DNA of 64,000 nucleotides from Sipunculus nudus (Eukaryota; Annelida; Sipuncula; Golfingiida; Sipunculidae). This document shows, piece by piece, positions 12,150 through 24,700 of the stretch. How positions within the stretch are numbered: the first letter of the stretch is position 1; every line of letters begins with the position of its first letter. The stretch lies in assembly GCA_026874595.1 (NCBI GenBank), contig CM049316.1, forward strand, positions 36,465,339-36,529,338, given 5' to 3'. Both the position numbers and the translations under genes were made by a program. Below the pieces are notes generated by a model that searched no databases, was not told where the DNA came from, and saw only the letters and a program-made list of their open reading frames with translations.

Positions 12150-14833
12150 CCCGCATTTAATATCTTCGTGGCATAGGGCAAAACCTGTGTCGATTTCAAC
12201 GATACAAGAGTTATTTCTGTGTGATCGTTTGTGTTTTATTTCATGACACCATGACGACCTGCACGTGACACGCGCTAGCTTACTCCATTTTCTTCTTGTC
12301 AGCTGCGAACGTGACTTAATGAAATCTAACCCTCTGTGACTTCACGTATCGTCTGCTGACAAAACTGATGCATCATGGGTAACATTACATGATCTTTGAA
12401 ACATTTTTTTTCTTAACATTTATCTTTGAGATACAGTGCTATAGACTGTCAGGCTGTCACGTTTTAGGTTATCTTTTCTCCAGACATGTATTTCGTGTAT
12501 TTAATGGAATATTTTGACCGTAAAATGGTAAAAAAGGTCTCAACCGGTTTGTGGGTGTGCACACTACTGATTCTTTTTTTAGTAAATGCGACCAGATTAA
12601 AAATTCTTTATTATCGTTTTTAAATAATCTTTATTGGCCAATAAACTCACAAGTCATGATATACTGGTAATTCACAACATGCGACGCAATATGCATTCAG
12701 CTTCGTACAATATATCTTAATTTTTAGTTTGTTGTCCATATTTTGTTTTTCTTATACAGAGCTTCGCTTTAAGAATCATTTCATTTATTTGAGCAATCTT
12801 TTGTGTTGATAATCCTGACTTATATCCTAGAACCACCTGTTCCCCAGTCATTTTGATGCTATTTCTTATTCTATTCTGAATAATTTTCTCAACGTTATTC
12901 CAGAACTGTCTTAACTCTCTAAATTGCCAGAAAAAAATTTAAACATATTCCGTTTCTCTGCATACATGCCACTTATAAGAGTCCTATTTACCAATTTTAT
13001 GTATAGCAATATTTTAGTGGACCAAATATTATGTAGTTTTTTCACCGCACCAATTTCAATCTTAATTCATCCAAAAGGATCATTTTCAGAGTAATCGTCT
13101 CAGGTGACAAATTTGCACTTGAAAATAATTTTTGATTATTTTACATTTCTTTTTCTAGATCTAGATAATGGTCTTGGATCCTTTGCCGCACAAGACTTGG
13201 AAATAATTCATTTAACCCTTCAAAGAAATACATGTGCATAGAGAATCACAATGTGCACGAAACCCTGACTTGTATTAGGATAAAAACAGAACTAGATCAA
13301 TGCAACCGAGCGTACTCGAGTATTCCTTTCAGCATAACTTGTTACCCCAGGTCAGCATTTCATTACAAATTGTAAAAGAAAAAAAAGTACATAGTGAGTG
13401 GTCGTCTTCGTTATGTTTGACGCGATTTCCAGCGAATCTATCAAGTTTTATGTGTAAAACCGGGTGCATATATTACGCCCATGAAAAAGAAACTGGTATA
13501 TTTTATCAGGTCAATATAATATTTCTTACAGAATTTGTACCCAGTCATACGACAGAATCTGACTTTGTATTACGACATATTTCTGAAAGCAATGTATCAT
13601 GGGTATGAAAGGCAGCGTCTGAATGGGTGATTGGTCCTGTTTTTAATTCAAGAAATAGCACAGTTTGACGCTCTGAACCAAGGGATGTCGTTGTGGTAAC
13701 ATCTCTTAAGCGATCATCTTGGATAAACCAATCACCGTGCAGATGAAGAAATATATCCTGAAATTTCTGCTTATGAATATGCATATACATTCTCATAATT
13801 TACATAAGTTTGCTATTGCAGGAAAAGAAGCAAAGACACACAAAAATTATTGTGATTATATAAGGATGGGGTAGAAATAACTAATCACCCCTGGATCTAC
13901 ATCTGTATAAAATTCACAAACACAAAAACTGGACTTCTAGCTAATTCTGCTGTAATTTCTATCTTACTATTTTTCTCAAGCTAATCTCCTGTGGGATTAC
14001 TGGTTGATTTCTTTCTTTTATCCGGCATTACTCTTGCCTTTGCGGGGCGTCGGATCTCATTTGATCAAATAACCGAGTGATACCATGCGCGAAACCAGAT
14101 AATTATTGGTTCCTAGATCTCATAACATTGCACTGACGACAGTAATTTGTTTCGTATGAGACTTGGCGAGCCATGTATCGGACCAGTCTTCTCCAAGGAC
14201 AAACCACAGGTAACAACAGGTTGTAATGGTAAGACCCAAAATGTAAAAGCCGCATAACGCTCGCCACCCTGATTTGGAATAGTGAGCTTTGGGGGTTTAT
14301 GGATTAATTGTAACTTTGAAAGGGTGCAGTGATTCAAATGAATGCTATTTATTGCAAATCCATTGCATTTGCTTGAATGAAAGATTAACACCCAGTCAAA
14401 AGAGTCTTACACCATGGCCCGTTTTATCCTGTTCCATGGATTTCCCAACTTCAAACAGAATATTGAAAGATCAGATAATTTCCACCTCTTTTTGTTAATA
14501 ATTAAACTTTTAGCGCTTCTTTACTATCTTCAGCGGCTGATCTTGGACATAAAGCACTTCAAAGAGAATTTTGCTTTTTAAAATTATAAATTGAGGATGA
14601 GGTAATGTGTTTATTCCCTAAGGATTAAATATGAATGATTGCCTGGCCAATAGGTTGTGCGATTGAAGAAATTGACTTTTCAACCTTAAAGGATATTGAT
14701 TTGAATATGTACTCTTAAAATCACTTGGTATTAGAACGTTGTGTATGCTGAACTGAACCAGCGAGATGCCATCGCCTTCATTGCCTTCTGTATTATTCAT
14801 TATTCTGTGTTCAAATATATCACTTATATATTC

Positions 14834-14836
<3 letters not shown>
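12147..14836. other. No recognisable feature
   Basis: AT-rich DNA. Frames of about 80-100 codons at 13,300-13,608 (+) and 13,545-13,796 (-) overlap on opposite strands and match no family I know. GGTGATTGGT near 13,625 and ACCAATCACC near 13,727 form a 10-bp inverted pair around them, which may mark a small mobile element. Confidence 0.35.

Positions 14837-14879
<43 letters not shown>
14837..14879. repeat. (TA)n tract
   Basis: Perfect TA dinucleotide run in AT-rich DNA. Confidence 0.95.
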
Positions 14880-14882
<3 letters not shown>

Positions 14883-15030
14883 AATATGTTCCAAAATGTT
14901 TTTCTTTGTCTGTTCATATTTTTTGTTACTTAACTTTTTATGTACTTCCGAATAAACTTAACAGGAACGTTTATTATTGTCGTCCAGTTTTGTGCTGTAT
15001 GTTACCGTATCTTCCTGCGCTTATTAAATC

Positions 15031-15225
15031 CCTCTCTCTCTCTCTCTCTCTCTCTCTCGTCCTCTCTCCCCCTCGCTCTCTCTCTCCATCTCTCATTCAT
15101 TCATTCATTCATTCATTCTTTCATTCATTCATTCAGGCATTCATTCATTCAGGCATTTAATTCATTCATTATTCCATCCAGACATTCATTCAGGCATTCA
15201 GGCATTCATTCAGGCATTTCATTCA
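15031..15225. repeat. Compound (CT)n / (ATTC)n microsatellite
   Basis: A (CT)n run (15,031-15,093) passes into ATTC tetranucleotides, the latter interspersed with CAGG variants up to about 15,225. The Ser-Leu and His-Ser-Phe runs in overlapping frames are translation of this repeat, not a protein. Confidence 0.9.
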
Positions 15226-15825
15226 GGTACAGGCGGAGTTCAAAACCGGAACCTTCCTCTCGCCTTGAGCTCCAGGCTCGGTGTTACCCCTTTTTCTTTC
15301 TTTTTATGCCTGTTGCTTTCTCTGTATCTGGTATGGCATTTTTCGATCAAATGGCTTGAATCGGCTTGCAAAAAGAAAAAACAAACCTATATACGAAATT
15401 TATTTTCAATTAGCTACACTGTGTCATCACGTTTCATAGTCTTCTGAAAAAATACATATTTCAGATTCATTATTGCAAAATTGTTATAACATTTTCTTGC
15501 ACAAACACTGCAGATTGGTAAAGCAAGACAACGTACACCGATAGAGTAAATATGTCTGACAAATGAAGAATTACCATGGTGGGTAAGCAAAACACTTCAG
15601 TGCATAATGAAGTTACTGTTCTGTCGTTGCCACCCCAAAGATCTGATTTCTATCGATCTACAACTGATTTGATTAAATTGAGAGATTATACTTATACAAT
15701 TGTCAGTTATCAAATTAAAATGATGGACACCGCAGATGTCAAGTGTGACCCGAGCCGTTTACTGCAGAAATGGCCATTACAAAAATTATACAATTCACCA
15801 TGCAAGTCTAGATATTCAAAATACC

Positions 15826-16039
15826 AGGGGCGGATAAAAGACTTAAGGGGGGGGGGGGAACACCCTGGCCCGGGTAAACAAGTGTGCCGGGATTGGCAAT
15901 AGATTTTATAAATTACTTTTGCCTGCCGAAATAGGGAATTAATGCGAGACGCAAATTAGGGCACTTTTTTCTGTATTAAGTTTTTTTATATATATTTTTC
16001 ATAGTTTTGTTCCAGAAGGGGAGCCTCAATCCGCCCCTA
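15826..16039. mobile_element. MITE-like element with GGGGCGGAT ends
   Basis: The left end reads AGGGGCGGATAAAAGACTT and the right end, on the minus strand, GTAGGGGCGGATTGAGGCTCC. They share a 9-base terminal inverted repeat, GGGGCGGAT. About 214 bp with no coding capacity, a poly-G run at about 15,847-15,858 and ATA flanking both sides. Length and ends fit a non-autonomous DNA transposon. Family not assigned. Confidence 0.6.
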
Positions 16040-16349
16040 CATAACATATTGAAATGATAAACAGCGATATCCATGCTTAACTTGTGGGAAGTAAACTTGT
16101 TTTGATGTTAGGTTTATTTAGAGAAATAGAGAACGGATGGTTAACAATTACATCAGGACGTTCGTGATGTTTAGAAGCCGAGTTCTTGGGAATGGTTTTA
16201 TTTACAGATATCTAAAGGTTGTTAACAAAATTGGAGGAAAATGCGGACGAGTATCAATAACTGTATCAGTAAATTTTTCTGCGAAATATAAAACGTCTTT
16301 AAAACGAAATTTTCTTAGCGCTGTTACTCACGACATTAATTAAAGGTCC

Positions 16350-16770
16350 CAAATTCACCTACCTTTTGAGAAAGAATTTATGTGATTTCTGGCTTCCTCT
16401 GTGTATATACTAATCATCTAGGGGTAATTCCGGTTATGAAAAGATCTTATAACACCTCAGTAAAGAATCTATGAACTTGTTTATCAAAAACGTGTTTGTA
16501 AACACAGCATTGTTTATACAAACAGGAAAAACATGTAACCTAAGGTGGTAGGCTGCATATATGCTTATTGCAAAGAGCCATTTGCAAAACTCTGGCATAC
16601 CTGTTTAGCCGCCAGATGCCTTTGTTGAATTTGTTTTGATTATTTTGACGGCACCCCACATATGATAAATACGTTTATATAAACAAAACAAGCAGCCTGT
16701 GTGCGGTAATATCCACATTTCCCGGACTATTACTATAAAAAGCTTCAAGGGATCACCTTTAGTTTATGAA
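16350..16770. repeat. Dispersed family F, copy 1
   Basis: It shares a collinear series of phrases with 42,925-43,310 and 47,545-48,015: 'ttcacct', 'ggtaattccggtt', 'tgtttgtaaacacagcattg', 'atttgcaaaactctgg', 'ccagatgcctttgttgaat', 'caccccacatatgataaata', 'aaacaaaacaagcagcctg' and 'gactatta'. Divergence between the copies is high, with many substitutions and small indels. No coding frame is conserved among them. Confidence 0.65.
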
Positions 16771-16924
16771 GGTCAGACAGGTGATTAAGTAGTCTACATA
16801 TTTATATTTTAATTTTCATCATTTCTTTGTGAAAGTACCTGCTTCCGTTTTTCAAAGCTAACTTAAGTAAGTATATATACACCTGCATAATTCTATTTCG
16901 GATACTGACTATTGCCAGGGAGGC

Positions 16925-17105
16925 GGCACTCTTTTTAAACTGGTGTTTTACAGGCCCGAGGCAAACCGCACCTGCGGGTCCTGGATGTGCAGTTCTCCAA
17001 GTTGCTGGGTCATTCTACTACACCTGAGGTACCCGCTAACTGGCCACTTACTTTTCACTAAGCCTGCTCTTCTCGGCTGAGAAGGGCCCCAAGGAGGGCG
17101 TAATA
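16925..17105 (-). repeat. SINE-family copy lacking the tRNA-like head
   Basis: 'cgcacctgcgggtcctggat', 'gttgctgggtcattc' and 'cactaagcctgc' match the body of the elements at 28,310-28,556 and 34,210-34,447. The tRNA-like head present in those two is missing or unrecognisable here, so it is a 5'-truncated copy if the head is the 5' end. Confidence 0.5.
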
Positions 17106-17681
17106 TGGACGATTGCATAAAAAAGTAATTTACCTAATATTCCATATCTCACGCACTGAAAAGTAAGGGGCAATTTAACATTCGAGTGCATTGTACCCAT
17201 GAATTCAAAATTTACGAATTTCTTCAAATCACATATTAAAACCCGGGGAAATCTGGAAATTAGTTTAAATGTGACCTGCTAAATTGGAATCAATTGGTAG
17301 ATACCAGCGGTATCTTCAGGCCAAAGACGAAACGAATTGAAATTGCATATCTCACACCTTCCCCTGATCCAAGCATGACCTTTGGGCCTTTTTCAGTTAC
17401 ATTCGAGATATACTTATGTTCACGAAGCAAAAAGATATATTGGATGACAATAATTAGTATTGGTTGATTTTTATAAAGGTGGATTATACCTTATGTAATT
17501 ATGAGTATATAGGTATTGTAATATTTTATTTTGGCCAAAGTTCAGGGTTGGCCCAATCTTACTGGACAGCATTTAAGGGAGGAATTACTTTCTAAACGGA
17601 ATGGATGAAATACTTTCTCTTCTCAATGTCTTCCCAGAAAAGAAATACAACCAAAAAATACTGTGGTAGACTTTTTGTTCG

Positions 17682-17745
17682 CGAGGGTTTCAAATTCGCT
17701 GTATTCGCGAAAAGCGATTTTTCGCTAAAATAAAACCTTTGTGAA
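17682..17745. repeat. CGCGA-type dispersed repeat, second copy
   Basis: 'gttcgcgagggtttcaaatt' followed by 'attcgcgaaaagcg' and 'tcgctaaaata' matches, in opposite orientation, the copy near 8300-8365. Confidence 0.55.
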
Positions 17746-18460
17746 TAAGAGCTTCTTTCTTCCATATCAAAGTTGAAAAGTAAAAGTTTGACATTCTGAA
17801 AAAGTCTAGATTGTGTTTAAAAACTGATATTTAAAAATGTTATCAAATCTTTCCAATTGTTTACCATTACCGAGGAATATATTTTGTTAATAAGATGTTG
17901 TACAAATTTGATTATAGGGGTATATTGTATTGTTAAATCGTGTAAATGGAAAAACCGAAAAGATGATTCGTGAAATATCAACCCCCTCGAATATGACGTC
18001 AGCCACAGTACATATCACTTTTGTTTACCAAAGTTGAGTAATGAAGATGAATACAACTACAGTCCAAGGGATGGCATGTGATATATGCAATTTGCCAGTC
18101 TTTGGTTTAGTAATAAAGATCACAAAAAACTAGAGTACACGCACTTCAGGGGTGTTTTGTATACAGTTAGGCCAGCCTTAAGCTGAGCAATTAAACTTTA
18201 AATAAAACTTAATGATTACTTCTAATTAAATTGTTTGGGTTGAGAACATTAACTGACTATCATTTATTTGTCTGGATATGAGTAAATGTAACCTTCCCAT
18301 ACAAAACTCTGGGGTCTTACCAAAATGTCTACTCCCTAAATGTCTATACTATAGACCAAGACTGGTATGTGAACAGGCATCCATTACCAATACATGTATA
18401 TTACTTTGGCATAGTTCCAGGGAAGGGAATTGGTGCCTTTGATGAAAGTAAATATATATG

Positions 18461-18512
<52 letters not shown>

Positions 18513-19618
18513 GTTCGACCTCTAAAATTATGTCTCATCATAAACTTTAAAAATACATATATTAGTCACAAATATGTTCATACTGAATAAAAAAATAAAT
18601 GTAAAATTTTAAATATTCAGCAATTTTGCCAATGAGCAAATTTAAGCGTCTGCGAAATAGAACATTTCTCCTGTCTGAATGTAAAACTACCATATACCAC
18701 GACCTTAATTTAGACGTTGGAAACCGACAGTCCATATATTTTGTGCCAATGGTCGAGCGGGGGGCATATACATGATTAATGTATGACAAGACAAATGGGC
18801 ATGGCTCTGCGGGATCCTTATAACAAAAATCAACGATTCCCTAGAAATGATTTATAAGAGGAAGTACAAAAGCGGTCCTGTACGTGACGTAAATCAGACA
18901 CAGACCGTTGTGATCTTAATCCGGTTAGAGGCGTTTGATGCCATTCAGGAAGACTGACTTATCTGTGTAAGGATACCGATTCAACCACTTTATTGTCAAT
19001 CACCCGTTAGTCACAGTGAGAAGTATAAATATCACACGTATATTCATAGACCATTGATTGTGTTAGAATATTTTTATATATCATACTTAGGAAAAAATAA
19101 TAACCCAATGCAGACAAGGTGGCCGCGGAATTCCATTTCCCCATTTATACCGAAATGATGAAATTTCGAAATGTTCTTAATTAATGATTATTCTATTAAA
19201 TAGTCATTTATGGGAGATGAATACAATACACTCCTTGCGGAATGATCACGTAATAATCGTCATTAAATTCTTTACACTCTACCAATGCCGTCTATTTCAG
19301 GGTTTACCAAGAAATACGACTAAGCCTTTGGAACAGACCCAACAATGTTTCGACCAGTGAGAGAGAAGTATTGCGAGTTTCAAACATGGTCGCACTTGCG
19401 ACACCAAGCCGTCTTTGGTCGGAACATTCCAATCCTGCCGAATCCCTCAGTGTCGAAAATAGACAGCAGTGGTTAAGTGGAAGAAGTTCCAGCAAACAAA
19501 TGTAGCGTGACCACTGAATAAGAATACCATAGCAATCGGAATAAATGTCATTCTGATTTTCCGGCCGAGTTGAGGTTTTGGTTATTGAAAAAATATAGAG
19601 ATTTATACAAATTGAGTA
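17746..19618. other. No recognisable gene
   Basis: AT-rich DNA containing the (TA)n tract at 18,464-18,508. The minus-strand open frame at 19,304-19,747 (147 codons) runs out of solo LTR copy 2 into unrelated flank and is therefore not a gene. Confidence 0.45.
18464..18508. repeat. (TA)n tract
   Basis: TA dinucleotide run, preceded by a short broken TA run. Confidence 0.95.
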
Positions 19619-20408
19619 TCTTACGGAACCTAATATCAACAGATCACGTATGCGTGATGAACATAAATTTTGTAATGGAGGAAAACAAATCAGATTCTGT
19701 AACAATAGGCAGCGTGAAATGTCTAGGGGAATGAATAAAGAAGTCAATAATATATTCTTAAAACAACCCTAACATTACAATACACTAAATCAATACGATG
19801 ATACAGTGTAACAGCAGTATAACAGCAAATAAATACAATCACACAGTAGAAAAAAAATCAAAGTGCACAATACCTGGATACCACCACTGTCACAGCGACA
19901 AGGCCTTTAAAATGTATAAGCCGGACAAACATTTCACACAAATTCTCTCGGAGAATAACAGTCCAATGTAAAGCTCTTGTAATAATCCCGAAAGTAAACT
20001 GAAGACCAAATAAGATTCGTCACAAATCCAGAAGAAAATCTGAAGAAAATCTATAATTGCTGCACTAATCGGAATAGGTCCCACAAACTGACATACACGC
20101 TTCTCTGTCCACTGGAATATTTTCTCACCTCTCTCCCCGGCTCTAAAACACAGTCCCCTATTTATAACTCACCTCCAGCCGAGAACCTTCCATTTCACGA
20201 ATAATCTAAAAATCTAACACGTTACACACGTTCACAGAACATACTAGAACAAAGAACGCTGTGCATCCAGAGTTCAACCAAAGCGGATTAAACCGAGCCT
20301 GCAACATCCGGCCAGGCGAGGCCGCTACAGCACGAGCTACGCGTGGCACACAAACCAAATGCCAACAACACATGGAACATGTCTGTTACAGTTTGCGCAA
20401 GTGTAACA
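19619..20408 (-). mobile_element. Solo LTR, copy 2
   Basis: It is collinear with copy 1 over its whole length and has an additional U3-end segment ('tgccaacaacacatggaaca') also found in copy 4. On the minus strand it begins TGTTACACTTG; its last bases are CCGTAAGA, so the terminal CA dinucleotide has become GA. TATA box on the minus strand at about 20,160-20,167. No target duplication is readable (agta on the left, atga on the right), consistent with an older insertion. Confidence 0.85.
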
Positions 20409-21661
20409 ATGATGCCCTAATTTGTGATGCGATTTAATTATAATTATTGCTTTTAATTAATGAAATTAAAGGAAACCAAAAATATGAAGGAGTATTGAAG
20501 ATCTGTGTATGCCATAATGTTTACATAAATCACTACATCTCCTAATAAGAATGCAATGATTTTACTGACTCGTAGAAAACAAGGGTTGGCCATAGCTCCA
20601 CGTCATGTTTTAAAAATAACCTTCATCTAACATGCGAGAAAACACAATGAAATATTCATTAATTAATTGTACCATTAATGGACCTTAATGGACGCACCCT
20701 TGTGAGGTAAACGGACGGTATGGTTACTATTTTTAGCAGTAAGTTGATTGTTTGTTTTAGAATAATTATTGTCCCTACATGCAGTCACCTTTATTTGTAC
20801 GTTTGTGTACGATTTCTCCAACAAATCACTACACAGGATTTAGTATTTATTAACCAAAATGGAACAGGTCTGTTCAACTTTGGAATAATTGTTATAGCTA
20901 AGCCGAAACATAACATACTGCCAGTCCTTGAGCATAACGTGAAAAAAAGCCTAGCTAACTAAATGACATGCCCTAAATGGAACAAGATGCAAGCTCATAC
21001 CCTTCGAAGAATTAATCACCTGATGCTGGACAGCGGCTACCTAATCTAACGTAAACTGGGAGCAAATTCACTAAATGCATTTTCCAATACCATTGTGTGG
21101 ATCAACTTGGTAGATTCTCCTAACCCTTGTGGTCAAAGTAAAACCCCTAACGTTTGCTCGAGGGTAAGTAACCGAGAAACGGTTTCCATTGGTCGACTCC
21201 ATGGGAAGCCGATTGTGATATATGCGGGGGGGGGGGATGGGTTAGTCCACTACAGTGAAGGAGGGGTGTTTGGGTGGCTTACATGGTGATCATTCTCCTT
21301 GATCCAATTGATAAATAAATAACGAATAATTAAATAAATTTATAAGAAAGAAAGAAAATAACAAATAAACAAAGAATAGAAAAGCAAGAAAAGAGGAAAG
21401 AAGGAAAGAAAGAAAAAAAAATATCTATTACCATTAGGCCCAAACGCTAGAAAATACGCAAACGTTGTTTTGTTTCCGCTGTTCCCCTGGACAAGTCGCA
21501 AGTTGCAAGCTGATGCTACGTGTTGATTTACGTCCCTGTACACTGACATATACATAATGGATGCCCACAGGGAAAAAGCGGTTGCTGTACTACATTTTAA
21601 AATATTTCGGAAATGGGGGCGTTATAGAGAGCGGAGGCCGAGTACAGTTCAGGAAAAAAAG

Positions 21662-21784
21662 GCCTGACCTGACCTGATCTGATGTAGAAAAATCACCTGA
21701 TTCAAAATAAGGACTGCGCAACTATATATATTTATAGCTTATGGAAATCATTTAGAATAGATTCAAATCAGGTGATTTTCTATA
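21662..21784. repeat. Inverted repeat with CCTGA tandem edge
   Basis: TAGAAAAATCACCTGATT at about 21,685-21,702 is answered by AATCAGGTGATTTTCTATA at 21,766-21,784, an inverted pair of about 18 bp around a 65-bp spacer. A short CCTGA tandem run (21,664-21,684) abuts the left arm. It could be a very small MITE or a fold-back remnant. Confidence 0.5.
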
Positions 21785-24700
21785 TCCTGAGGCATTTTAA
21801 TATACATTAAATTTCAGGGAGAATTATGCAATGTCTGCATGTTTTTAAATTATCTCAGTCAGAAAATTATGTTTGGAATGTATCTCTGACGCACAGCATA
21901 TTAATAACATCTTGGTATATGAATATGTTATTATAACATAATGTCAGCTAAACTCTTTAAATCCCTTATTAAAAACCAGCTCCATGAAGAGTTAATGAAT
22001 GAAACAGAGATGTTAAATGCTACATATTTTATAAATGAGTCATTATTTTTAACTTGCATTATTTTTAACTTGACTATTCACACGAGCAACGGAATACGGT
22101 AACATAACTGGCTAGAGAGTATGATTATGTTTTATATGAAACAAAATGATTCTGAAGCGGATCCATGTACATGGAATTGGAAGGGTCCAAATGAAGGGTA
22201 ACTGTCTCAGGACACACACTAGATTCAACTAAATTTCTATTTCTTAAAAATGTCCGTATGAGATATTTACACTGATCACATTGGCTTAGTGTTCATAATT
22301 TAAATTTCAAATCACACTCAAAGTCCTGTTGAAAATCCTATATATGCCTAATAATTTTATATATTCCAAGTATCCTAAAAAATATTATTATACTTCAGCC
22401 AGGAGGAATTATATTTTTGTCTTGGTTGGTTACTTGGTTTGTCTGTTAGAAACATTACCCAAATTGTATGAATGGATTTGATGAAACATAATGGATGATT
22501 AGGGCAACAGCAAATGAAAAATGCATTAAATTTCGGATATAATCTTGATCACCAAATTAATTTACATTTCATTTAAAATATCTTTTTTTTTTTTGCGAGA
22601 TAGGGCCATTTGTTTATCCCACCAAAGTGGGAGACCGATGTTATTCCCTCGTATTTGGGGTCGCCTTGTGTTGGCGGGCAGAGCTAACTTGTAAGATACA
22701 ACCAGAGTGTTGGTAAATCGTGACACACAATTTCCTTGGTTTGAATTTATAAATTACATGCACTTACGGAACCACACCAAAGTTTGACCAGGTTCGTAGA
22801 AAGAAACGTTCTGGATCTGGCTATCAAGGATTTTGGCGGATATGTACATGCGGTCTGTGAGTGCTCTCTAGTTTTCTCTTTGATAACGATCTGGCAACCG
22901 CATTCCCCATCAGTGTTCACTCTTTTTTTTCTTGGTCCTCTTCTTAAAGATAAAAGAGTTAGGTCAACAGTGTACATCGTCCGTAGATATATCTTTGGCG
23001 AAAGTAGCCTCGCAGCACCGAGAATCGTCCCTTGAGTCCTGCGTGTATTTTATAAACAAGAGTCAAACTGGGAGCAAAGCCAGGGAATGGTTAATCTCCA
23101 GACGTTAAGGACCCAGTAAATAGACATATTATAATGAATGGGCAATAAATCAAACGGCAAGAATGGAGTGTTCTTGGAAATACTTCTGGGACTATTACTT
23201 TATCTGCCCTGGAACCACAGTGTTTCAAGAGCCGGGATAAGACTTAAGGATACTACCTTTTCAGATTAATCCCCCCGGGTAATCTGAGTTCAATTCATAT
23301 AACCAATGGGTTAGGCTACTTTTAACATCATCCCCGTCCCCCCCCCCCTCCCCTTCCCGCTGATCTATCGAATATGATCATAATGTGTGATTAAACTCAT
23401 GATAAGTTTGTTTTAATAAAACACTTGAAAGATTGAAAGCTGTTCTAAAATATAACGGTTGGTATACTGATTATATTTATGCAACAGATGAAAGCACAAA
23501 GCCTATTAAATAAAACAAGAGATATACAAAGATGCAACATAATTTAAGAAACCCAGAAGGAAACATAACATTACAGATGAATATTTATCAATGATACAGA
23601 ATTATTAGAAATTTTAATGAAAAAAATGCAGTTACAGTCCACAATTGAACCCAACAAACATATCTGTAACAAATTCTTACAAGTTAATGATAATAAACAT
23701 TAATTAATAACATAATTATTATTCCAGTTATAATCGAACGGTAGTCGGAAAAGTAATAGATGTTATCAGCTTATGTATAAAATAGGTATATAAATAAACA
23801 GAAATAAAAATTTCGGGGAAATCATCGTTTTGGTAGGAAGTATTCCATTACCTGGGTAATGTAATATATTTCATCATAATACCCGGTGATCTGAATGCGA
23901 TATTATATTACCGTAAGGGGTGGGGGGTATAAATTGAAGCGAGGGTAATCTGAAATCGCTACACTTGTGTTTTGTCTTTCTGGATTAATGTTAGTATACC
24001 CAAGGTTGCTTTAGAACAGCCGAGAATTTAGAAAAAAACCTGATACACCTTATTTTGTTTTTATTTCGAATTATCCATCGATGGGACAATAGTAAGTATA
24101 AATGATAGTAAACGCAATAGAAACTATATCTTTAAACTCACAGTAATATTAATACATTAATTTCATGTGTTGAAGTAGTAAAGGAACAGAACACATAGTA
24201 TAACAGATTAATGCATACTACTTTTTTTGTGCGTCGCGTTGTCATTATGCATATGATCAAACACGTATAGCTGTATTCTGATAACGTGCTTACCAATAGG
24301 ACACGCCTTGTTTTAGTAAGGTTCGCCCCACTGCTGCCCAGCTGGCCTGGACATGTATAACAGGTATTAGGGGACAATTAGTTTACAATTTGATATTACT
24401 GACGAAGCAAGTCTAACTCGACGTCACACTTTGCCTTCTCCGTCTTTCAGGTCTGTTCTCTCTTGTGCCTTTCTTCGGCAGGTGCACTTTGTTTCTATAT
24501 AAACCAGTTGCTTGTAATAAGCTATTTATCGTATTTACTCACAAGTGCACATACAACCAACAAAAACTAATAATGTTAATTTTTTTTGCAGGATTTGCCG
24601 GTTTGCTGTACATAATACATACACGTACTTATAACTTCTGCTTGTCAGTGATAGAGTGATAATCAATTTTGTTTAGTATAATAGTATGATGAGGTAAAAT

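Noticed and set aside
11827-12246. 139-codon frame with a long Ile-Tyr run
   Set aside because: It reads through solo LTR copy 1 and a (TA)n tract; the repeat gives the Ile-Tyr run.
14906-15359. Frames with Ser-Leu and His-Ser-Phe runs
   Set aside because: Translations of the (CT)n/(ATTC)n microsatellite.
19304-19747. 147-codon minus-strand open frame
   Set aside because: It starts inside solo LTR copy 2 and runs into unrelated flank, so it cannot be an ancient gene.
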